Shown: in pieces, positions 44,397 to 53,561 of the stretch
Position numbering within the stretch: the stretch's first letter is position 1
Layout of the letters: every line of letters begins with the position of its first letter
Notes under the pieces: model-generated
Seen by the model: the letters and a program-made list of their open reading frames with translations, nothing else
What the model was told of the DNA's origin: nothing
Databases searched by the model: none
Assembly (NCBI RefSeq): GCF_028728065.1
Contig: NZ_CP117811.1
Span: 248,001 to 312,000, forward strand
Source of the DNA: Lentisphaera profundi
GTDB lineage: Bacteria; Verrucomicrobiota; Lentisphaeria; Lentisphaerales; Lentisphaeraceae
Length of the DNA stretch: 64,000 nt
Direction of reading: 5' to 3'
Position numbers and translations under genes: made by a program

Positions 44397-47300
44397 TTAA
44401 ATATTAATTTTGTTATCAATTTTGATGAGGCGTAGAGTTCCTTGAGTATTGTTTCCACCCTCGGGTTGGATGAGGACTCTGAGGATGGTTTTTTCCTTTG
44501 GTGTCTCATTGATTTTTAAGGTGTAGGTATTGTCAATATGTTTATTCCCCGTTTCACCTTTGTGTTTATCTAGGGCTAACTCTTGATCGGCACTCATAAT
44601 ACGAGCTTCATCCATGGTTAATTTATGGCGTCCTTTTTCGAATTTAAAGCTAAGCAGATAAGTTCCTGGTTCTTTGATAATGCGACTGACATCAAAAGCG
44701 AGTTCCGTTTGGATACGAGCATTGAGTTTGCCCACTTCCCATTTACCCACAATGCTGGGGTCTTCATTATCAATTGGGTAGCTAATCGCTTCAATAGTTT
44801 TTTCCGGCTGAGAAGCTGCATGACCCAATGATTTGAGTCGAACGTCAACTTTTGGGATAATGTGGCTCATTTTATCGAAGCTCAGTCGTAGCGTATAGGG
44901 CGAGCCGAAGGCGTATTCCTCGAGTTCGAATTCTACAATCTCTGAAAACTCAGGCTTGCGCATGCCACCTCTACGACGCTTATCAGTCCAAATGGGGCTA
45001 TCATTGAGCAGCACTTCAATTTTGTTAATGATGACTCCGCCCCGTTGAGAATTGAATTGGAAGCGATAGCGTCCTTCACCACTGAGTTCATTGGTGAGGT
45101 CGATGGTATCAATACCTTGATTTTTGGCATAATCTACAAAGCCAATTTTTTTGCCATTGGACTTATCTTCGTGTTTAATTTTAAAAGCTTGAACCTTTGC
45201 TTGATGAGGAGCGGAGTAAACTCGCTTTGTATCGACAAGGTATTTCTTATAGAGTTCCTGAGCAATGGCAATGGTATCGCCCTGCGGGGCCGCAAGAACT
45301 TGTTTGTCAGAATTAATCCAGTTGGTCTCCCATTGGGTGATTTTTTCAAGTATGGGGGTGGCATTGAGCGGTTGACGTCCTTTCATGCCAGGCAAGGTAT
45401 CGTTATACTTTATTTCATCTTCAAGGGTCTGAGCAAGGTAGTTATGGAAAACTTCCCAGCGACCATGGTAGTAGGAGCCGATTAGACCGCTCCATTCGCG
45501 CCAGGCGTAATCAAAAATAGCGGGGGTATTTTCTGGACCCCAATGAGTCAGTAGCATGCTGGCATTTTTTTCATAAAGTTTGCGCTCTGCGTCATTAGTG
45601 GCCCAGCTGCGAGCATCGCGAATCCATTTGTGGAAGCTGTATTCATCACGAGTGGCGAGCAAACGATCCACATCTAGTAGAAGGTTTAAAAAGCGGTCCG
45701 AAGCCTGTTGAAAAGCAGCTTTATCTTTGGCGTCATAGGCCATGCGCACTTCATTGTGCAATTCTTGTCCAAGATTGGTGAGAACTTGGCGGCAGAGGTC
45801 CATCACATCAAAGCGATAGCCAGATGAATTTTCAAATTTGTCACTATCTGCGAGCAGAGCTTCCAAGGCGGGGATGAGGTCTTCTGCTTTGTAGCGCATG
45901 CCAAAGCCAGCATTCGGACCTGATTTTCGGCAATCGAGGGCAGGGCGTGCTGCAATAATAGAGCTTGACTCAACACCAGAAGTAGCGCGTGAATAAACGG
46001 TTTTGAGCAGGATATCCCAAGCTTTTTCTGCGTTTGCGCTTTTCGCACCATAACGTCTCTCGGCGTAATCCTTGAGCCATTGATTGACATCGACTTCTCC
46101 GTCGCGCCAAATCATGTCGAGTTGATTATTAAAGAAAACGGGATTGTGGACGATGCCCTCCATAAAGAGTCCCATGCCAATGACGTTGGGGGCTTTCTTT
46201 TTGGCATTGACCATGCGGTTGCGGGAATTGTCGGCTAAATCACCATGCATATTGATGCGACCCCCAAAATTATGTAGAGCACCGACTAGGATTTCATGAC
46301 CCCAGAAGTTTTTCTTACCGCTGTGGCGGCCACCCACTAAGTCAAGCATGATGAGCTCGCCTTTGGGGACGGCAGTTGCGACGCCTTCGTGAGGAGTCCA
46401 GCCCTGCATGACCCATTTAGCTTCGGGATCAACAGCTTTCATGACGCCGAGGATTTTATGGGCAACTGAAGAGAGGTATTCTTTATCTTTTCTAGGAGGA
46501 GAGCTCTCGTGAAAAGGATCGGCGGCGTAGTGCTGACCGGCACCAAAGAGGCGAATATTTTCTTTTAAGAATGCCTTGCCAAATTCTTCAAAGAGTGGAT
46601 CCATGGGATCAAGCTCTGCCGTGCCTTCAAATCCGCACCAGCCATGTTTTTCAAGGATGGAACTCTTGGGAAACTTCTCTTTCATCAAACGGGGGATATA
46701 GCCAGAAAAGCTTTGTTGAATAGGCATCATGCCCAAGTCGTATTGTTGACGAAGCATTTTTTGGCCTAGCTCGATATGACCTTTGATCCAACTTTTTGGA
46801 AGGGGTCCGCCAAAGCTTTCAATATTGGTCATCCATTGCCAAGCCTGATGACCAGGAGCTACCAAAAAATCGCGGGCTTCTTGATCGGTGAAATTAAATT
46901 TTAATAAGGTATTATACCAAACGGCGTCAAGACCAACAGCAGCGAGTGGCATATTGATTCCCTTGAGTGCCATGAAGTCGACTTCTTGCTGCCAACGCTT
47001 CCAATCCCACCAGGGGGCCGAGTAAGAAAAGGTACAGTAATTCATGTAAGCGCGATATTTTGAGGGTGTACGAACGCGAATTTTTGTCTCTACTTTTGGG
47101 AGTTCACTAGGAATATTGAGTTGATCTCCGCACCAGGAAACATCACATTTTAAAAAGTCCATGAGGTAGCGGTTGAAGGCGGAACAAATAGCAACACCGG
47201 TACTTCCGCGCAGAGCAATTTTTTCGCCTAGCTGTTCAATTTCGTAAACGTCGCGATCATTTTCTTGAGGGATAATTTCAAGAATGAAATTTTGACTGAT

Positions 47301-47486
47301 TCCTGGGACGGTTCTTTCTAGAACTCCACGTGCGGCCTCAATTTGTACTTGAGCGGTGATTTCGCCTTTGGTAAAAGTGGAGCCGTGGCTTGCTTGATTT
47401 ATCGTGATAGGCTGAGTTTTCTGTTCTGTGCCAGGAAGAACAGAAAAAGACAAAGCGGTAGCTAGAGCTATGTGAGTGAATTTCAT
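44397..47486 (-). CDS. Alpha-N-acetylglucosaminidase, GH89
   Basis: A 1029-residue secreted enzyme matching the NAGLU/GH89 family: YMNYCTFSYSAPWWDWKRWQQEVDFMALKGINMPL, FGGPLPKSW, QSFSGYIP, MQGWTP and INMHGDLADN are characteristic (given as separate short pieces of the barrel at about 140-430). A helical domain follows to about 730 and a beta-rich, possibly carbohydrate-binding end from about 780. It removes terminal alpha-linked N-acetylglucosamine, as from heparan-type or mucin-type glycans. The ATG at 47486 is chosen because it begins the signal peptide and follows AGGTT; an open frame upstream lies inside the pseudopilin gene. Confidence 0.9.
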   Translation of the reverse strand: MKFTHIALATALSFSVLPGTEQKTQPITINQASHGSTFTKGEITAQVQIEAARGVLERTVPGISQNFILEIIPQENDRDVYEIEQLGEKIALRGSTGVAICSAFNRYLMDFLKCDVSWCGDQLNIPSELPKVETKIRVRTPSKYRAYMNYCTFSYSAPWWDWKRWQQEVDFMALKGINMPLAAVGLDAVWYNTLLKFNFTDQEARDFLVAPGHQAWQWMTNIESFGGPLPKSWIKGHIELGQKMLRQQYDLGMMPIQQSFSGYIPRLMKEKFPKSSILEKHGWCGFEGTAELDPMDPLFEEFGKAFLKENIRLFGAGQHYAADPFHESSPPRKDKEYLSSVAHKILGVMKAVDPEAKWVMQGWTPHEGVATAVPKGELIMLDLVGGRHSGKKNFWGHEILVGALHNFGGRINMHGDLADNSRNRMVNAKKKAPNVIGMGLFMEGIVHNPVFFNNQLDMIWRDGEVDVNQWLKDYAERRYGAKSANAEKAWDILLKTVYSRATSGVESSSIIAARPALDCRKSGPNAGFGMRYKAEDLIPALEALLADSDKFENSSGYRFDVMDLCRQVLTNLGQELHNEVRMAYDAKDKAAFQQASDRFLNLLLDVDRLLATRDEYSFHKWIRDARSWATNDAERKLYEKNASMLLTHWGPENTPAIFDYAWREWSGLIGSYYHGRWEVFHNYLAQTLEDEIKYNDTLPGMKGRQPLNATPILEKITQWETNWINSDKQVLAAPQGDTIAIAQELYKKYLVDTKRVYSAPHQAKVQAFKIKHEDKSNGKKIGFVDYAKNQGIDTIDLTNELSGEGRYRFQFNSQRGGVIINKIEVLLNDSPIWTDKRRRGGMRKPEFSEIVEFELEEYAFGSPYTLRLSFDKMSHIIPKVDVRLKSLGHAASQPEKTIEAISYPIDNEDPSIVGKWEVGKLNARIQTELAFDVSRIIKEPGTYLLSFKFEKGRHKLTMDEARIMSADQELALDKHKGETGNKHIDNTYTLKINETPKEKTILRVLIQPEGGNNTQGTLRLIKIDNKINI

Positions 47487-47499
47487 ATTGAACCTAAAG

Positions 47500-48228
47500 T
47501 TAGGGGCGCCAGTGATCGCCTGAGGCGGCGCTGTTAACATCGATAAGTCGTACTGATCCGTCGACAAATGCGTAGTTATAGTGAGAATTTTTGTGGTAAG
47601 TGAGCTTGGGCAGTGCATTGGCCATTAGTTGATAACGAGCAGAGTCGAGATAGCCGGCATGACTAACTTTTGCTAAGATATTAGTACTGTGTTGTTGTTC
47701 AATAAACTGAAATATTTCTGAGGGTCTCTCAATACTTGTAATATTTAAATTGGGATAGAAAGTCTTTATTTCACCTGCATGTATAAACCTTACCCCAGAA
47801 GTTCTCATACTTTTCGCGTAGGTCCTGCGCAAAGTTCCGGCAATACTGCTTTTCCATTTAGTATCATTGGGACAGAGAATGATTTTTTCCATGGCATTAT
47901 AGACAGCAGGATGACTTGCTTCAGTAATATTGATATTTACAGGTTTGTGTACAGCATCACTTATGGGGGCATTCATATAATTTTGGGCTAAATACATATC
48001 CCACACGCCTGTTCCGCTATCATCTCTGACAGAGACGAACTCACCATTATTATCAGAGGTGTACATGTGTTCAGCAATAATAATTTGACGCATTTGATTA
48101 TTGCACACAGCAGTGAGAGACGTTTTTCTGGCTTTACTTAAAGTGGGGAGTAGCAGGCTTGCTAATATTCCGATAATGGCAATTGCCACGAGTAGTTCAA
48201 TAAGTGTAAATTTTCTATTATTACTCAT
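47500..48228 (-). CDS. Type II secretion-type pseudopilin (H-X9-DG class)
   Basis: A 242-residue protein beginning MSNNRKFTLIELLVAIAIIGILASLLLPTLSKARK, with the prepilin processing site before Phe and the Glu at +5. A YNYAFVDGSVRLID segment near the end is the H-X9-DG pattern. It lacks the TMWDSxR ending of the two other pseudopilins here. It is first in a three-gene minus-strand unit with GH89 and a SASA esterase, so a role in presenting or exporting these enzymes is possible but not shown. Confidence 0.85.
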   Translation of the reverse strand: MSNNRKFTLIELLVAIAIIGILASLLLPTLSKARKTSLTAVCNNQMRQIIIAEHMYTSDNNGEFVSVRDDSGTGVWDMYLAQNYMNAPISDAVHKPVNINITEASHPAVYNAMEKIILCPNDTKWKSSIAGTLRRTYAKSMRTSGVRFIHAGEIKTFYPNLNITSIERPSEIFQFIEQQHSTNILAKVSHAGYLDSARYQLMANALPKLTYHKNSHYNYAFVDGSVRLIDVNSAASGDHWRP

Positions 48229-48262
48229 ATGTTGATCCTTGTTTTATATCCTTGTTATGGAT

Positions 48263-48289
48263 AAACAGAGTTTTTCGCTAATTTTTGAT
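48263..48289 (-). promoter_or_regulatory. Two-part promoter/operator element, pseudopilin-GH89 unit
   Basis: On the gene strand: ATCAAAAA (48289-48282), 15 bases, GTTT (48266-48263), 34 bases before the ATG. It lacks the CCGG seen in the other four, so it is the weakest member of the set. Confidence 0.4.
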
Positions 48290-48406
48290 TCTCTTTGACT
48301 ATTTTTTTGAAAAAAGATCAAAGTTTCTCATATGCTCTATTAATGACGCTATTATTATGTTAGAGTTAAGGCAAGTAATTTATCATAAAATATGAGTTAT
48401 TAGCTA

Positions 48407-50464
48407 ATGTTTACCCGAGATTTTTTAAAAGACGCTTTTCAGGAAGCGGTAGAAAGTCCAGATGCCTTCAGTAGCCTGCAGGAAAGTTTAAATGAGCGTT
48501 ATACCGACGCAAAATTTCTTGGGGAAGGAGGACTGAAAAAAGTTTATCAAGTGATGGATAGAGCGACGGGGAGATTGGTGGCGATGGCCTTGCCAAAAGC
48601 TGAAAGCCGGGAAGCGCATGATTTGTTTATTCGGGAGGCTCGTTTGCAGTCTTTACTGGAGCACCCCAATATTATTTCTTTACACGATATGGGCTTAAAA
48701 GATAATAAGCCTTGGTTTACAATGAAATTAATTCATGGCCAAAGGCTGGATGAATATATCAAAAATTTCGATGCTAATATTCGAGAAAAAGAAAACCGGA
48801 TATTAGATATTTTCACTAAGATTTGTGATGCATTGAGTTATGCCCATTCACAGAATGTACTGCATTTAGATTTAAAGCCTGAAAATATTTTTGTTGATGA
48901 TTACGGTGAAGTTTTGGTCGGTGATTGGGGGCTGGGGCGATTGGAAGGCATGAAAGATCTGGAGAGTGATGGCCCCTTGCCAAGCGAACACCTCGGGCAG
49001 GGAAGCCTTTATGGTTATATGACTGGGACGCCGGGTTACATGGCCCCGGAGCAATGCCAGAAAGGAAGTAAGAAGAGTTTTTACTCGGATATTTATTCTC
49101 TTGGCGGGGTCTTACATTTTATACTTACGGGCCTGGCGGTGCACAAGGGAAGCACTGAAGAGAAAATCAGCATGTGTAAAAGAGGAAAGGTGGAGGTTAT
49201 AAGTGAGCAGATTCCCCGTGGGCTGCTTCCTATTTTACTCAAATGCCTAGAATTTAATACAGGCGATCGTTATGACTCGGTGAACGGATTGAAAGGCGAT
49301 ATTGATGCCTACCGCTCAGGTTTTTTGACGAGTGCGGAGCAGGGGGCATTCGGCCGCCAACTACAATTGTTATTTAAGCGTAACCGTCGCGTTTGTTATT
49401 TAATATTTATATCCTTGCTTATGGTGCTCTTATTAAGTTCCGGATTTATGTATGAATTGAAAAAGAGTGAATCCTTGGCGCGGGCTAACGAGCTTAGGGC
49501 GCTGGAGCAAAGACAGCGTAGTGAGGAGAATTTAGCTAAGTATTTATCGACTGAAAAAAAGCGTCAGGCGGCGGTGATCAAACTTGCCGAGAGTTACGTT
49601 TCCTTAAGTGATAAAATATTTCAGTCCCGTCAGGGACGTTCGGGATATGATTCCGCCCGTGATAAAGAAGCGTATGAACTTATCAGTGGGGCATTATCTG
49701 TGGATGGAGGTAGCTCGCAGTCATGGGCTTTGAAAGGGCGCTTAGCTATTCGCCTTGATTATATTGCTGAGGCAAAAATAGCTTTCTCACAGGCCGGCTT
49801 AAGCTATCAAAGACATGTTGATTTATGTGAAAAAACATTACTTATTCCAAACGCTCTTGAGCGTAAGCTAGTCCTGCTGGAAGGGCTATTAAAGGTGCGT
49901 GAGCGGGCTTTGATGTATGATATGGTATTTAAGTTTATTTATTCAGATTTAGATAATGAAGACAAAGCTCAGTTAATTCATCGAGCTTTGAGTTTAATGA
50001 ATAATAGTAAAATTAAATTTGTTTATGATCATAGCAAGAGAAGTCTAGATATATCGGAAAATCCGAAGTTAGTATTGATTTTTCCCATAAAAAATATGGA
50101 CCTGGAAAAGATTAATATTAGTGAATCGTCCTTAGATCGTGATTTTCCTCATGTACTCATGCCAAATTTAAAATGTCTTATTGCGAATAGACATAAAGTG
50201 ACTAAGAAGAATTTTCTTTTTATCGAGGGGCATACAAGTCTTCGGGATTTATCCGTAGCTTATTCCCAAACGAGTGATTTGAGTTATCTTTCCAGCCTTA
50301 AGCTTGAGGCCTTAGATATACGTGGAATCCCCTGTAAAGATTATTCTGTGCTCAAAAAATGTTCGGAACTTAAAGTCATTTATTGTTTAGAAGATCAGCA
50401 AGAAATGATTAGTAAGCAAGTGCCAAAGATGAAACTTGTTTTTGATAAAGGGATGGCTGATTAA
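48407..50464 (+). CDS. Ser/Thr protein kinase with membrane helix and C-terminal LRR-like region
   Basis: A 685-residue paralogue of the kinase at 22042, with the same order: kinase (about 31-305), membrane helix (about 325-347), helical part and LRR-like end. HLDLKPEN, DWG and TGTPGYMAPE are intact. The loop reads G39-E-G-G-L-K44-K45-V-Y, and the VAIK site reads V58-A-M-A61, so the standard lysine is absent. It is divergent from the pseudopilin-GH89 unit, and its stop overlaps the stop of the sigma gene on the other strand. Confidence 0.9.
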   Translation: MFTRDFLKDAFQEAVESPDAFSSLQESLNERYTDAKFLGEGGLKKVYQVMDRATGRLVAMALPKAESREAHDLFIREARLQSLLEHPNIISLHDMGLKDNKPWFTMKLIHGQRLDEYIKNFDANIREKENRILDIFTKICDALSYAHSQNVLHLDLKPENIFVDDYGEVLVGDWGLGRLEGMKDLESDGPLPSEHLGQGSLYGYMTGTPGYMAPEQCQKGSKKSFYSDIYSLGGVLHFILTGLAVHKGSTEEKISMCKRGKVEVISEQIPRGLLPILLKCLEFNTGDRYDSVNGLKGDIDAYRSGFLTSAEQGAFGRQLQLLFKRNRRVCYLIFISLLMVLLLSSGFMYELKKSESLARANELRALEQRQRSEENLAKYLSTEKKRQAAVIKLAESYVSLSDKIFQSRQGRSGYDSARDKEAYELISGALSVDGGSSQSWALKGRLAIRLDYIAEAKIAFSQAGLSYQRHVDLCEKTLLIPNALERKLVLLEGLLKVRERALMYDMVFKFIYSDLDNEDKAQLIHRALSLMNNSKIKFVYDHSKRSLDISENPKLVLIFPIKNMDLEKINISESSLDRDFPHVLMPNLKCLIANRHKVTKKNFLFIEGHTSLRDLSVAYSQTSDLSYLSSLKLEALDIRGIPCKDYSVLKKCSELKVIYCLEDQQEMISKQVPKMKLVFDKGMAD

Positions 50465-51048
50465 CCATCGAGTTCGGCATTGAGGCGGCGTATTTCGCGC
50501 ATGTAAACGTCTTTTACTTTTTTTGCGTAGACATAAGCCGTATTGACTTCGAGGCCAAGCCGCTCGGCGGCTTCGCTTTGATGCTTGCCCTTTGAGACTA
50601 AAAGAAAGACTTCTTTCTGCTTGTCGGTAAAGAGTTTCTCTATATTCGTCCATGCCTTATCGGCAATAAAAACTTGCCATTCCTCTTCGGCGAGGGTATC
50701 AATTTCCGGCTGAGTGGATTTGTCGTAAAGCTCTACAGGGACTTCTGCTTTAATCTTGCGTTGGTACTTGGATTGGCAGAAATTCAGACAGTGATTTCTG
50801 CTTACGCGACTGAGCCAGGTTCGAAAGCGACAGCGTTCTACTTGATAGATGAAATCTGGTAGGGCCTTCCAAACTTTAACGAGGATATCCTGTTGTAGAT
50901 CTTCAATATCTTCGTGGGCGATTTGGTAGTGTTTGAGAATTGAATAAATGAAAGGGCGGTATTCTTTAGAAAATCGAGCCCATGCTTCTTCGTCATTTTG
51001 ACTTTGAAGTTTGAGTAAAAGAGTTTGGCTAGTTTCCTGTCCCGGCAT
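50461..51048 (-). CDS. ECF-type RNA polymerase sigma factor
   Basis: A 195-residue paralogue of the sigma factor at 24110-24697, of identical length and with the same ending (EIRRLNAELDG). Region 2 contains DIEDLQQDILVKVWKALPDF and region 4 KHQSEAAERLGLEVNTAYVYAKKV. It is tail to tail with the kinase gene, overlapping by 4 bases (both stop codons). A short palindrome, ACTTAT-G-ATAAGT (51070-51082), lies just upstream and could be an operator. Control by the kinase is inferred from pairing alone. Confidence 0.88.
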   Translation of the reverse strand: MPGQETSQTLLLKLQSQNDEEAWARFSKEYRPFIYSILKHYQIAHEDIEDLQQDILVKVWKALPDFIYQVERCRFRTWLSRVSRNHCLNFCQSKYQRKIKAEVPVELYDKSTQPEIDTLAEEEWQVFIADKAWTNIEKLFTDKQKEVFLLVSKGKHQSEAAERLGLEVNTAYVYAKKVKDVYMREIRRLNAELDG

Positions 51049-51113
51049 TTAGTTCCTTGGAGTTTATTGACTTATGATAAGTTATAGAGGGTAAAAATCA
51101 AAGGAAATATAAA

Positions 51114-51209
51114 AAAACATAAATGCAGATCGATGTGTGGGGTCTTATCAATGTTGATCTGAATAAATCAAGTTCAATTATTGCTAATAAAGACCTGCAT
51201 TTATGTTTT
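51114..51209. repeat. Imperfect 96-bp inverted-repeat structure
   Basis: Arms AAAACATAAATGCAG (51114-51128) and CTGCATTTATGTTTT (51195-51209) are perfectly complementary; GTCTTAT/ATAAAGAC can pair inside. It lies in the 351-base gap between the SGNH gene end and the sigma start. It may be a terminator, an attenuator or a small MITE; nothing else was seen in this gap. Confidence 0.55.
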
Positions 51210-51399
51210 AAAAAATCATCTTTTACATACTATACATAAGTCGAGCAGTGCTTTTCTCAGTCTGCAGTCATTTTTATTAAAAATATAAAATGAATTCTAT
51301 TGAGATTGTGGATAGGCTTTCGCCTGCAAAGAGTCGAGAGCCTTAGTTAATTCAAGAAGATTGACTTGGGAGTTATGTGTTGGTATAAGCTTAACCTAA

Positions 51400-52512
51400 T
51401 CACTTTTTAAGTGATGAATAAAGCTTTTTCATTGGAGGTGGAAGCTCACCGAGTGTCTCTATTTTAGCGAGGGTCTCGTTTAATTTGGCAGTATTTTCCT
51501 GTACCTGATACATTTTTGCCATGTGTAGGAAAGCGATGATTTTATCACGGTCAGAAACCTTGGGGAGCAGCATGATGGCCTGATTGACTTCGTAGTTGTC
51601 GTCCCAGCGCTGAATCTTGAAACTCAATTCAGAGGCGTTTTTTAATGGACGAAATTTACCTGCACGCCCCGTGGCGAGCGAAGCGGAAAACTTGTAGGCC
51701 TTGAGGGCTTCATCATATTTCTTTTCATCTCGAAATGCATCGCCGGCTTTTAGTGCTTCACTAGCGGTATTGTAGGGCGGTAAAGTAATCTCTAAGCCTA
51801 ACTTTGAAGCAATGGCGGAGGCGACCTGCTTGCCTATAACAGCCGAGCCCAATTCCGTGAAATGGACATTTTTCGGACTCTGGAGTTCTTTGAGACGATC
51901 GACGGTAAGAGCATATAGATCGTTGATGGGTATGGAGTTTTGAGTCATCACTTCTTGCGCGGCGGTATTATATTTGTTGGCATCCTCGGGAAGGCGCACC
52001 GGGCTCACTCCAGAGGGATAAGCCGTAGTGCTGGCAAAAATGAGTTGTGCACCGCTTTGTTTCATGATGTCAATGCAATCCTGTAAGTCCTGCTTATATT
52101 GTTCAATGGAAACTCGTGGTGGAATATCTGCGCGGCTGACGCTTTTACCATTCTCGCGGCCGATACGTTTGAGGTCGTGAAGTCCCCAGTTAAAGTGAAT
52201 GATATCCCATTTTGTTTTGCCGAGCCATTGTTTCAGACTGCGCTTACCGCCAGCGGCATCACCACCATTTTGTGGTCCACCATCCGCAGTCATGGGACGG
52301 TAGAGGTTTGCTTTGCCTTTGAGGTACTGACGAACCTGAAGAGTGTAGCCTATAGAGATTGAATCACCGACGAGAAGGACATTCGGTAAACCTTCGACTG
52401 GAGAACATGCCCAGCTATAAGAGCTAGCTTTTTCTTCGAATGAACCTTGTTCGACGGCGATTAAAGCATAAGAGCATAGCGTCAATAATAAAAGTAAATA
52501 CTTTTGTTTCAT
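51400..52512 (-). CDS. Secreted SGNH esterase with C-terminal TPR-like domain
   Basis: A 370-residue protein with a signal peptide (about 1-20). The SGNH part (about 40-240) has VGDSISIGYTL (S51), FNWGLHDLKR and NVHFTELG, and is closely related to the enzyme at 32930. Residues 250-370 are helical and TPR-like (ASEALKAGDAFRDEKKYDEALKAYKF, given as the most typical stretch), a part the relative lacks. It stands alone between the second and third kinase/sigma pairs. It is probably a glycan acyl-esterase with a protein-docking tail. Confidence 0.85.
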   Translation of the reverse strand: MKQKYLLLLLTLCSYALIAVEQGSFEEKASSYSWACSPVEGLPNVLLVGDSISIGYTLQVRQYLKGKANLYRPMTADGGPQNGGDAAGGKRSLKQWLGKTKWDIIHFNWGLHDLKRIGRENGKSVSRADIPPRVSIEQYKQDLQDCIDIMKQSGAQLIFASTTAYPSGVSPVRLPEDANKYNTAAQEVMTQNSIPINDLYALTVDRLKELQSPKNVHFTELGSAVIGKQVASAIASKLGLEITLPPYNTASEALKAGDAFRDEKKYDEALKAYKFSASLATGRAGKFRPLKNASELSFKIQRWDDNYEVNQAIMLLPKVSDRDKIIAFLHMAKMYQVQENTAKLNETLAKIETLGELPPPMKKLYSSLKK

Positions 52513-52668
52513 ATTTATTCCTGTAATGGTTTTAACTTAAGTAAACCTTGCTAAGTAAGTCTTTTCTCAGTTAGAACTAAATATTTTGATGCTTTTAAGC
52601 AACTTTTAGTTAGGTGAAGGCATTTTTCCTTGTATAATTCATATATCAAAGCCAAAGGATCATATGTG

Positions 52669-53268
52669 ATGGATGATATATATAAAACGCGAAAAACACT
52701 GCTATTCAAGATCAAGGATCAGTATAATGATGATGCTTGGGCCGAGTTTTCGGAAGTGTATAAGCATTATATCTACGCCATAATTCGGGGCATGAAGATC
52801 ACAGCGGCTGACGCTGATGATATAGTACAGAAAATCATGATGCGACTTTGGAAAAAACTCCCCGAGATGAGCTATGATGAGCAGAAGAGTTTTCGAGCTT
52901 TTTTAGCCGTGGTGACTAAAAATGAGGTCTTGCGCTTTATTGAGCACCGCAAGCGTCAGATGAAGCGCGATCAAAATGCTTACGATACAGATGATGGCGA
53001 TTACTTAAGCACCATTCGCTTGCCGGAAATTGAGCAGATCGCCCAAAAAGAATGGGAGATTTATTTAACCAATCGCGCTTTTGAGAACTTGGCAAAAGAT
53101 TATGATACAAAAGCTATAGAAGGCTTTAAAATGTGCCTCAAGGGAATCGGTGTGGGCGAAGTAGCGCGGCTCATAGGAGTTGAAGAAAAAATGGTTTATA
53201 ATTTACGCTTCCGAATGAAGGAGCGCTTTTCCAAGGAAATAGCGAAACTGAGGCAGGATTTGGAGTAG
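52669..53268 (+). CDS. ECF-type RNA polymerase sigma factor
   Basis: A 199-residue sigma-70 family protein; region 2 includes DADDIVQKIMMRLWKKLPEM and region 4 GVGEVARLIGVEEKMVYNLRFRMKER. It is a more distant relative of the two 195-residue factors and lacks their ending. The ATG at 52669 is preferred: it follows AAAGGA, and the frame upstream opens only at a TTG. An overlapping minimal frame (ATG TGA) lies just before it, which may tune translation. The convergent kinase gene is 293 bases away, across a structured repeat. Confidence 0.85.
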   Translation: MDDIYKTRKTLLFKIKDQYNDDAWAEFSEVYKHYIYAIIRGMKITAADADDIVQKIMMRLWKKLPEMSYDEQKSFRAFLAVVTKNEVLRFIEHRKRQMKRDQNAYDTDDGDYLSTIRLPEIEQIAQKEWEIYLTNRAFENLAKDYDTKAIEGFKMCLKGIGVGEVARLIGVEEKMVYNLRFRMKERFSKEIAKLRQDLE

Positions 53269-53338
53269 GGGATTAAGGAGGTATTTAACACAGATTCACA
53301 AGGGATATTAGCCCGCGGGGGTCTTGATGGGTGGGGAT

Positions 53339-53530
53339 TTAAGCACATGCCGAAGGTATGTAGTATGGTAGCCACCGGATTTATCCGGTGGGTATTGTTA
53401 AAAAAATGATATTCATGCCGAAGGTATGAAGGAAACGCTCTGCAGCGTACCTTCGGCACGCACGATGCTGTTATTCAAATACCACGGACTTACGTCCATG
53501 GCTACATTCCTAAGCTCTTCGAGCTCAAAT
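53339..53530. repeat. Structured dispersed repeat, copy 2
   Basis: About 192 bases nearly identical to 25131-25324. The hairpin CACCGGAT-TT-ATCCGGTG is perfect here and wobble-paired in copy 1; CCACGGAC-TTAC-GTCCATGG likewise pairs better here. It fills most of the gap between the sigma and kinase 3' ends. Confidence 0.85.
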
Positions 53531-53561
53531 ATCTCTTAAGTACTCTACGATTAGCAATGGC

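Noticed and set aside
47487-47618. Longer N-terminus for the GH89 gene
   Set aside because: It would lie inside the pseudopilin gene and would bury the signal peptide.
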